A stretch of DNA of 5,494 nt, taken from contig VERS01000182.1 of the NCBI GenBank assembly GCA_018882545.1, positions 1 through 5,494 of the forward strand. Direction: 5' to 3'. Positions 1 through 5,494 of the stretch are shown piece by piece. Position 1 is the stretch's first letter. Every line of letters begins with the position of its first letter. The translations under genes were made by a program, and so were the position numbers. A model generated the notes under the pieces. It was given only the letters and a program-made list of their open reading frames with translations. It was not told where the DNA came from and searched no databases. This stretch comes from Mycobacterium sp. GTDB taxonomy: Bacteria > Actinomycetota > Actinomycetes > Mycobacteriales > Mycobacteriaceae.

Positions 1-2765
1 AGCGTGGGCAGTGCGTGGTGATGGATGTCGCCGAGGGTCTCGGATATGCAGTGGGTCAGGATCGGGTTCGGGCTGATTTCGATGAAGGTCGCGTGGTCGA
101 CGGCCGCCGCACTGATCGCCTGGTGGAACCGGACCGGCCGTCGGACGTTGGCGACCCAGTAGTCGGCGTCCAGAACCGGCGTGGCGACCGGGTCGCCCAC
201 GGTGGAGAACATCGGGATGGCGGGCATCCGTGCAACCAAGCCGGCAAGTTCCTCCCGCAGCGACCCGCACACCGGATCCATCAGCGCGGTGTGGGAGGCG
301 ACCTCCATGTTCACCCGCCGGGCGAACCGGTTGGCGGCTGTGGCGGCCACCAGCAGAGCCTCGACGGCGCCGACCGGTCCGGCCACCACGGTCTGCCGCG
401 GCGACAGATACCCGGCGATTTCCAGCCCCTCACCCAGCAGGGTCTGGGCGGTGGCGGCGTCGGCGTCGAGCAGGGCGACCGCGCCCGGCCCGGCCAGTTC
501 GGCCATCAACCGCGACCTCGCGGCGATGACCGCAAGCCCCTGTTCGGCGTTCAGTGCCCCGGCGACGACGGCGGCGGTGACCTCACCCATGGAGTGCCCG
601 ATCACCGCATCGGGATGCACCCCGTAGGACCGCCACAGCGCCGTCAGGGCCAGTTGCAGACCCATCACCGCAGGCTGCACCCGGGCGTCGCCGCGAACCG
701 TCTCACCGTCGGCGATGATCTGCCGCAGCGAGAATCCGACCTTCTCGACGAACACCGGTTCCAACTCGTCGACGGCGGCGGCGAAGGCCGGCTCCTCGGC
801 GAGCAGTCGCCGGCCCATACCGGCCCACTGCGAGCCCTGGCCGGAGTAGACGAACACCGTGCCCGGTCCGCAGCGCCCGGCGTGCGGTGCGACGACGCCC
901 GGCGCCGACACTCCGGCGGCCAGTGCGGCCAAACCGGCCTTGGCTGCGGCGCGATCACGGGCGCACACCGTCGCGAAGACCGGATGTCGGCTGCGGTGGT
1001 GATTCAGCGTGTGGGCGACCTGGTCGAGGTCGACATCCGCCCCTGCGCCGCCCATCCAGGACGCCAGCGTCCGGGCCGAGGCCGCCACCCGCTCCGGTGT
1101 CTTTCCCGAGACCACCAACGTCGTCACTGCCGGTGCCGGTTCGCCATCGCGACCGAACTCCGCGTTCCCGCAGGCTGTTCCGGCAGGCAGGTTCGGAGGC
1201 GCCTCGAGCACCAGGTGCGAATTGGTGCCGCCGAATCCGAATGACGAAACGCCGGCGATCCGGCGCCCCGGCCGCGGCCACGGCGTCGGCTCGGCGACCA
1301 CTCTGAGGCGCAGACTTTCGAAGGGAATGTGCGGGTTGGGGTTTCGGTAGCCCCGATTGGCCGGGATCCGGCCGCGACTCACCGCCAGCACCGCCTTGGC
1401 CAGTCCGGCCACCCCCGCCGCGGCCTCCAGATGACCCAGATTCGACTTCACCGACCCGATCAGCAACGGCTCGTCGACCGGCCGGCCCCGCCCCAGCACC
1501 GTCCCCAACGCCCGCGCCTCGATCGGATCCCCCAGCAACGTCCCCGTCCCGTGCGCCTCGACATAGTCGACCTCACGCACATCCACCCCCGCATCGGCAT
1601 ACGCCGAGCGCAACACCGCCATCTGCGCCGCCGGATTCGGCGCCATCAACCCATTCGAGCGCCCGTCCTGATTGACCGCCGACCCCCGCACCACCGCCAG
1701 CACCCGATCACCGTCACGCACCGCATCCGACAGCCGCTTGAGCACCACCACCCCGGCGCCCTCACTGCGCACGAACCCGTCCGCGGCGGCATCGAAGGCA
1801 TGGCAGGCACCCGAGGGCGAAAGCACCTCGGCGATGTCGAAACTGCGGGTCGGCGCCGGGGTCACCAACACGTTCACCCCGCCGGCCAGCGCCACATCGG
1901 ACTCCCCCGACCGCAGGCTCTGACACGCCAGGTGCACCGCCACCAGCGACGACGAACAGGCGGTGTCCACCGTCACCGACGGACCCCGCAGATCGAGCAC
2001 ATACGACACCCGGTTGGCGATGATGCTCAACGCGCCACCGGTGGCCGACCAGGCGTCGACGGCGGTCAGGTCGGCGCTGGCCATCGCCCAGTACTCGGCC
2101 GAACACGCCCCGGCGAACACCCCGGTCCGGGTGCCGGCCAGCGTATCCGCCGGGATTCCGGCGTGGTCGAGGGCTTCATGGGTGACCTCCAGCAGCAGCC
2201 GCTGGTGCGGGTCCATCTTGTCGGCCTCACCGGCCGGGATCTCGAAGAACTCGGCGTCGAAGGCGGCCACATCGTCGAGGTAACCACCCCAGCGGGTGGT
2301 CGCCGCCACAACCGCGGCCTCCTCCGGTGCGCCGTCCTCGAACCACGACCAGCGCTCGCGCGGCACCTCGCGGACCCCGGTTCCGCCGGCGGACAGAAAG
2401 TCCCACAGGCCGTCGGGATCCTCTACCCCGCCCGGGAACCGGCAGCCCATCCCGACCACCGCGATCGGTTCACGGCTGGGTACCGCCGCGGCGCCGGGGG
2501 CCGGTTCGACCGGTTCCACCTCCCCGCCGGTGACGAACCGGGCCAGCGTATCCACCGTCGGGTACTGCCAGAACTCCACCGGGGATACCGGCCGGCCCAG
2601 GAACTCCGAGAGCCGTCCGGTCAGCACGACCGCATCCCGGGACCCGACGCCCAGATCGTGCATGGAGGCACCGCGGTCGATTTGTTCCCGGCTGCAGTCG
2701 AGCGTGTCCACCAGGTAGTCGACCAACCAGCGGCGAACCCCGTCCTCGTTCGGTTCGACGGTCAT
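1..2765 (-). CDS. Type I polyketide synthase, N-terminal part (ACP-KS-AT), 3' end outside window; PpsA-like
   Basis: The frame from ATG 2765-2763 is open for 921 codons to the left edge with no stop. Residues 1-75 are a loading ACP with attachment serine S42 in DLGVGSRDAV. A Pro/Glu-rich linker leads to a complete ketosynthase (about 99-522). It has EPIAVVGMGCRFPGG, catalytic C270 in DTACSSS, H405 in EAHGTG, H445 in NLGHLE and the closing GFGGTNSH. A KS-AT linker follows (523-636, with TLNHHRSR). The acyltransferase starts at about 637 with VFVYSGQGSQ. Its nucleophile is S725 in GHSMGE, the carboxylate-binding arginine is R750, and the second catalytic residue is H825 in VASH. The AT is nearly complete at the edge. 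The KS extends an acyl chain delivered on the N-terminal ACP by the FAAL, with an extender unit loaded by the AT. PpsA has the same ACP-KS-AT start followed by KR-ACP, so reductive domains are expected to the left. The cysteine active site rules out a KSQ-type decarboxylating loader. Confidence 0.94.
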   Translation of the reverse strand, partial: MTVEPNEDGVRRWLVDYLVDTLDCSREQIDRGASMHDLGVGSRDAVVLTGRLSEFLGRPVSPVEFWQYPTVDTLARFVTGGEVEPVEPAPGAAAVPSREPIAVVGMGCRFPGGVEDPDGLWDFLSAGGTGVREVPRERWSWFEDGAPEEAAVVAATTRWGGYLDDVAAFDAEFFEIPAGEADKMDPHQRLLLEVTHEALDHAGIPADTLAGTRTGVFAGACSAEYWAMASADLTAVDAWSATGGALSIIANRVSYVLDLRGPSVTVDTACSSSLVAVHLACQSLRSGESDVALAGGVNVLVTPAPTRSFDIAEVLSPSGACHAFDAAADGFVRSEGAGVVVLKRLSDAVRDGDRVLAVVRGSAVNQDGRSNGLMAPNPAAQMAVLRSAYADAGVDVREVDYVEAHGTGTLLGDPIEARALGTVLGRGRPVDEPLLIGSVKSNLGHLEAAAGVAGLAKAVLAVSRGRIPANRGYRNPNPHIPFESLRLRVVAEPTPWPRPGRRIAGVSSFGFGGTNSHLVLEAPPNLPAGTACGNAEFGRDGEPAPAVTTLVVSGKTPERVAASARTLASWMGGAGADVDLDQVAHTLNHHRSRHPVFATVCARDRAAAKAGLAALAAGVSAPGVVAPHAGRCGPGTVFVYSGQGSQWAGMGRRLLAEEPAFAAAVDELEPVFVEKVGFSLRQIIADGETVRGDARVQPAVMGLQLALTALWRSYGVHPDAVIGHSMGEVTAAVVAGALNAEQGLAVIAARSRLMAELAGPGAVALLDADAATAQTLLGEGLEIAGYLSPRQTVVAGPVGAVEALLVAATAANRFARRVNMEVASHTALMDPVCGSLREELAGLVARMPAIPMFSTVGDPVATPVLDADYWVANVRRPVRFHQAISAAAVDHATFIEISPNPILTHCISETLGDIHHHALPT
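2541..2765 (-). other. N-terminal loading ACP domain of the second PKS
   Basis: Residues 1-75 form an ACP-like helical domain ahead of the KS, which is unusual for an ordinary elongation module and diagnostic of FAAL-loaded PKSs such as PpsA and Pks13. The phosphopantetheine serine is S42 (codon 2642-2640), set in L-G-V-G-S-R-D-A-V instead of the common G-x-D-S-L. As I recall, Pks13 and PpsA have the same S-R-D-A-V context. Given the overlapping FAAL gene, this domain is the predicted acyl acceptor. Confidence 0.88.
2762..2765 (-). promoter_or_regulatory. ATGA stop/start overlap coupling FAAL and PKS translation
   Basis: On the minus strand the FAAL ends ...GTG GGG CCA TGA, and the PKS starts ATG ACC GTC on the same four bases. 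Only a weak GGGG lies just upstream of this ATG, so the PKS is probably translated by ribosomes finishing the FAAL. The arrangement would help keep ligase and acceptor ACP in proportion. The overlap is seen directly; coupling is inferred. Confidence 0.85.
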
Positions 2766-4495
2766 GGCCCCACACTCAGCGGGCTGTATTGGCCGGACCG
2801 ATAGCGCTCCGCAGACGCCGCACGGCGCACCTTGCCGCTGGTCGTGATCGGCAACGCTCCGGGTTCAAGCAACACCACATCGGCGACCCGGACCGAGTGC
2901 GCCTTCGAAACAGCTGCGGTCACTTGGTTTTTCAGGTCCGGGAAGGCGGCGGCATCCGGATTCCGCAGCTCCGCGAGAACCACCAGTTTCTCAGTACCGT
3001 CGTCGGGTAGGGAAACCGCAGCCACTCGTCCGCCGGTGATCCCGACGACCGTCGCCTCGATGTCGTCCGGGTAGATGTTCCGCCCGTCGACGATGAGCAG
3101 GTCCTTGATCCGGCCGATGATGTACAACTCGTCGTCGAAGATCACCCCGAGATCCCCGGTCCGCAACCACGGACCCGCCGGCGTCCCCTCCGAGGGCTCG
3201 GCCAACTGACCGCCGAACGTCCGCGCCGTCAGTTCCGGATTGCGCCAGTACCCCGATGACACCTGCTCACCGTGCACCCAGATCTCACCGACCTCACCGG
3301 CCGCCAACTCCACCATCTTCTCCGGGTCGACGATCCGCACCTCACACGACCGAGGCCTTCCGCAGCCCACCAGATCCGATCCGCCCTCGGGGCGAAGTTC
3401 GGCCCGGCCCGCGGACAGTTCCGCCAGATCGAAAGTCAACATGGTTGCAGCCAGCCCGCCCGGCGATCCCACCACGTAGACCGTCGCCTCAGCCAAACCG
3501 TAGGACGGCCGGATGGCCGACTCCGGCAGGCCGAAGGTGGCGAACCGCTCGTTGAAGCGGCGCATCGTTTCGCCGTGGACCCGTTCGGCTCCGTTGGTCA
3601 TGACCGCAACCCCGGCCAGGCTCAGACCCGCCAGATCCTCGTCGGTGGTACGGGCGGCCGCCAGGTGATAGGCGAAGTTCGGCGCCGCGGTGAACGCGGT
3701 GGTGTTGCCGGCCAGATGCTGGATCCAGCGCGCCGGCTTCTGCAGAAAAGCGATCGGACTCATCAGCACAGCCGGTCGACCCATCGCCAGCGGCATGAAG
3801 ACACCGAGTACCAGCCCCATGTCGTGGTAGAACGGCAGCCACGAGACGACGGTCGTGTCCGTCGGCACGCCACCACCGCCGAACCCCTCGAACATATCCC
3901 GCAACGCCTGATCCAGATTGACCAGAACATTTGCGTGACTGATCATCACCCCGGCCGGCTGGCCGGTTGATCCCGAGGTGTACTGCAAATAGGCGACTTT
4001 CGTTGGACGACCGCTCGTCGACAGGCTCGGCGCAGGTGAGTAGTAGTCCAACGCGTCGACCTCGACCACCCGCGGTGGCCGCTGGCCGGCCAGACCCTGC
4101 AGATACCGCTTGATGTCCGGGGCGGTCACGGAGTTGGTCAGGACCACGACCGGCGTGCAGTCGCGCAGCGCGCCCAGCACCCTCTCGTCCAGTCCCCCGC
4201 CCATCGGTACCGGCAGCGGCACCGCGATGAACCCGGCCTGGATGGCGCCCAGGAACCCGATGATGTACTCCAGGCTCTGCGGTGCCAGGATGACCGCCCG
4301 GTCACCGGGCGACCCGTGCTTGAGCAGCGTTGCGGCCACCACCTGAACCCGCTGATGCAGGTCAGACCAGGTGAGGCTCTCGGCGAACCCGGCTGGGTCG
4401 GCCTCGTAGTCGATGAAGGTGTACGCGACGTCATCGGGCTGCTGCTGGGCCCTGCGCTCGAGCAGGGCAGGGATTGAGGCCGCAAGCTCCGGCAT
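2762..4495 (-). CDS. Long-chain fatty acyl-AMP ligase (FAAL), FadD26-like
   Basis: This complete 577-residue enzyme is of the adenylate-forming superfamily. FAALs use ATP to make a fatty acyl-AMP and pass the acyl chain to an ACP rather than to CoA. Visible motifs are the ATP-binding loop TSGSTGQPAGV (173-183), SWLPFYHDMGL (218-228), RPSYGLAEATV (329-339, with YGLAE where CoA ligases usually have YGxTE), LRTGDLG (444-450), GRIKDLLIVDGRN (461-473) and TTSGK with the catalytic lysine K555. A segment at about 342-382 between the YGLAE motif and the C-terminal core fits the FAAL-specific insertion that disfavours CoA. Length and motif spacing match M. tuberculosis FadD26 (about 580 residues) as I recall it. 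No signal peptide or membrane segment is seen, so it is cytosolic. The stop overlaps the following PKS start, which opens with an ACP; that ACP is the likely acyl acceptor. The FAAL class is firm. Orthology to FadD26, rather than another pps-type FAAL, is inferred. Confidence 0.95.
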   Translation of the reverse strand: MPELAASIPALLERRAQQQPDDVAYTFIDYEADPAGFAESLTWSDLHQRVQVVAATLLKHGSPGDRAVILAPQSLEYIIGFLGAIQAGFIAVPLPVPMGGGLDERVLGALRDCTPVVVLTNSVTAPDIKRYLQGLAGQRPPRVVEVDALDYYSPAPSLSTSGRPTKVAYLQYTSGSTGQPAGVMISHANVLVNLDQALRDMFEGFGGGGVPTDTTVVSWLPFYHDMGLVLGVFMPLAMGRPAVLMSPIAFLQKPARWIQHLAGNTTAFTAAPNFAYHLAAARTTDEDLAGLSLAGVAVMTNGAERVHGETMRRFNERFATFGLPESAIRPSYGLAEATVYVVGSPGGLAATMLTFDLAELSAGRAELRPEGGSDLVGCGRPRSCEVRIVDPEKMVELAAGEVGEIWVHGEQVSSGYWRNPELTARTFGGQLAEPSEGTPAGPWLRTGDLGVIFDDELYIIGRIKDLLIVDGRNIYPDDIEATVVGITGGRVAAVSLPDDGTEKLVVLAELRNPDAAAFPDLKNQVTAAVSKAHSVRVADVVLLEPGALPITTSGKVRRAASAERYRSGQYSPLSVGP

Positions 4496-4553
4496 CTCAG
4501 CACCCTTTCTATCGGTGGGGACGGTCACGGGGACCAGCCCTGGGTAACGTTGG
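4496..4553 (-). other. Short intergenic gap between upstream PKS and FAAL gene
   Basis: These 58 nt separate the PKS stop from the FAAL start. I see no stable GC stem followed by a T run and no clear -10/-35 pair, so read-through from the upstream PKS into the FAAL gene as one transcript is the simplest reading. The minus strand carries a short imperfect direct repeat (GTCCCC twice, around 4519-4534) of unknown meaning. A weak internal promoter cannot be excluded, because mycobacterial -10 elements are often degenerate. Confidence 0.6.
4503..4508 (-). promoter_or_regulatory. Ribosome binding site of the FAAL gene (fixes its start)
   Basis: On the minus strand AAAGGG (within AGAAAGGGTG) ends seven bases before the ATG at 4495-4493. 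This is a standard spacing for an actinobacterial Shine-Dalgarno sequence. It supports this ATG over the in-frame ATG at 4687, which would place 64 extra low-complexity residues inside the ACP-coding part of the upstream PKS. Confidence 0.75.
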
Positions 4554-5494
4554 TCAACGCTGTGGCAGCGACGTCGACTCGACGGTGTCGAAGAGGGAAT
4601 CCAGCACGCTGCCGGCCTCCTCGGCATAGTCGTCCTCAACGGCGGGGGCCGTCTCCGGCGACACCCGGATGGCCAGGTAGTTGGCAAAACTGGTGATGGT
4701 CGGGTGGTTGAAGAGCATGGTCGCCGAGAGCTCCAGACCGACGAACGCCTCCAGTTGGCGGCGTATCGAGATCGCCATCACCGAGTTGAGGCCCATCTCG
4801 GCGAAGGGCAGATCCAACTCGATCTGGTCCTCGGGCACCCGCAGTTCAGCGGCCAGGATGCCTCGAACGCCCCGCTGGAGCGCAGCGCGCAGTTCTTCGG
4901 CGGACAGCCCGGACCAGTCCACCGTCGGGGCGGCGACCGCAGCGGCGCTGTCCGCCGCGGCGGTGCGCATGGGCGCCATCACGACCTGGGCGGTGTCGAA
5001 GTGGCTGACGTATTCCCAGGCGGCAGAGGCCTCCGCCGGGTTGATCGGACGGGATCCAACCCGTTGGAGTTCGTCCACGACGAGTTGGGCGTCCTTGCCG
5101 AAGCCGAGTCCCTCCCAGGCCACCCAGTCGAGGCTGACGGTGTTGTCGCCCTGCCGGTGCCGGGCCCGGGCCAGACCGTCGAGATAGGCGTTACCCCCCG
5201 CGTAGGCAGCCTGTCCGGGAACGCCGAACACCGTTCCCGCCGACGCGGTCAGATACAGAAAGTCCAGTTGACCGGGCGGGAATGCGTCGTGCAGTACCTG
5301 CGCCCCGGCGATCTTGGGCCAGATGGTCCGCCGCACCCGTTCGGGGTCGAGGTCGGTCAGCAGCTGACCCTCGGCCAGGCCCGCGGCGTGGATCACCCCG
5401 CGGATCGGCGCCGCACCGTCGTCGGCCCGCGCGGCCAGCAGTTCCTGGACCTCGTGGGCCGACCCGATGTCGATGGCCGCGGTCTGCACCGCAA
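4554..5494 (-). CDS. Type I polyketide synthase, C-terminal part (KR-ACP), 5' end outside window; PpsA/PpsB-like
   Basis: This is the last 313 codons of a large modular PKS that continues beyond the right edge; TGA is at 4556-4554. Residue numbers count the GTG valine at 5489-5487 as 1. The first ~160 residues are the catalytic half of a ketoreductase domain, which reduces the beta-keto group with NADPH. RGVIHAAG is present, and the Ser-Tyr-Asn set fits S83 (LTASAG), Y96 and N100 (QAAYAGGNAYLD). The NADPH-binding glycine motif must lie off-window. After an Ala-rich linker comes an ACP at about residues 205-275; its attachment serine is S236 in the motif MGLNSVMA (codon 4784-4782). An acidic tail containing AGSVLDSLFD ends the protein, with no thioesterase or reductase, so the chain must be handed to another protein. 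From memory the KR, ACP and tail closely resemble M. tuberculosis PpsA. The family call is secure; which Pps paralogue it matches is not. Confidence 0.93.
   Translation of the reverse strand, partial: AVQTAAIDIGSAHEVQELLAARADDGAAPIRGVIHAAGLAEGQLLTDLDPERVRRTIWPKIAGAQVLHDAFPPGQLDFLYLTASAGTVFGVPGQAAYAGGNAYLDGLARARHRQGDNTVSLDWVAWEGLGFGKDAQLVVDELQRVGSRPINPAEASAAWEYVSHFDTAQVVMAPMRTAAADSAAAVAAPTVDWSGLSAEELRAALQRGVRGILAAELRVPEDQIELDLPFAEMGLNSVMAISIRRQLEAFVGLELSATMLFNHPTITSFANYLAIRVSPETAPAVEDDYAEEAGSVLDSLFDTVESTSLPQR

Noticed and set aside
15..1244. 409-codon open frame on the plus strand
   Set aside because: It lies wholly antisense to the KS-AT coding region. Its product is Arg/Gly/His/Pro-rich with no recognisable domain, as expected for an antisense shadow of a high-GC gene.
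1950..1964. KSQ-type decarboxylating loading ketosynthase
   Set aside because: The active site reads DTACSSS with cysteine C270, not glutamine, so this is an ordinary condensing KS.
2136..2563. Short direct repeat GGCCAGCGTATCC near 2138 and 2550
   Set aside because: Both copies encode D-T-L-A in unrelated contexts, and 13 matching bases are expected by chance in GC-rich coding DNA with strong codon bias.
1..2765. Possible frameshift or pseudogene, because no start-to-stop frame covers this PKS
   Set aside because: Codon-by-codon reading from the ATG shows one uninterrupted frame with ACP, KS and AT motifs in order. It lacks only the stop, which lies outside the window.
1329..2804. 491-codon open frame on the plus strand
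   Set aside because: It is antisense to the ACP-KS region and full of His/Arg/Pro/Gln repeats with no domain. It is long only because the opposite strand is GC-rich with few stops.
4496..4553. Terminator in the gap between the PKS and FAAL genes
   Set aside because: No stem of useful length and no T run were found. Only short imperfect G/C complementarity is present.
4496..4687. Upstream ATG at 4687 as the FAAL start
   Set aside because: The extra 64 residues are Arg/Pro/Thr/Ser-rich, overlap the ACP-coding part of the upstream PKS in another frame and have no homology to FAALs. The ATG at 4495 has a good ribosome site and gives the usual FAAL N-terminus.
5487..5489. GTG at 5489 as a real start of a 311-residue protein
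   Set aside because: The frame stays open to the window edge and the sequence begins in the middle of a KR domain. It is an internal valine of a larger PKS.

Overview
The window is a piece of a type I polyketide synthase (PKS) / lipid locus from a high-GC actinobacterium, most probably a mycobacterium. The genus call rests on three things: strong G/C bias at third codon positions, a fatty acyl-AMP ligase (FAAL) that resembles mycobacterial FadD26, and PKS segments that resemble the phthiocerol synthase PpsA as I remember those proteins. No alignment was run. All supported genes lie on the minus strand and together fill almost the whole window. No RNA gene, mobile element, CRISPR array or convincing terminator was seen.

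Read in the direction of transcription (right to left): (1) 5494-4554 is the 3' end of a large PKS gene, carrying the C-terminal half of a ketoreductase (KR) domain, an acyl carrier protein (ACP) domain and a short conserved tail, with no thioesterase. (2) A 58-nt gap follows, with a good ribosome binding site and no evident terminator. (3) 4495-2762 is a complete 577-residue FAAL. (4) Its TGA overlaps the next ATG by four bases (ATGA). (5) 2765 to the left edge is the 5' part of a second PKS: a loading ACP, a complete ketosynthase (KS) and a nearly complete acyltransferase (AT). This frame is open for 921 codons with no stop and runs off the window.

The FAAL probably activates a long-chain fatty acid as the acyl-AMP and passes it to the N-terminal ACP of the overlapping PKS, as FadD26 does for PpsA in phthiocerol dimycocerosate (PDIM) synthesis. 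The unusual point is the gene upstream of the FAAL. It is the end of another Pps-type elongation module, whereas in M. tuberculosis fadD26 starts the pps operon. The window may therefore come from a duplicated or rearranged pps-like cluster making a different lipid. The product cannot be read from this window alone.
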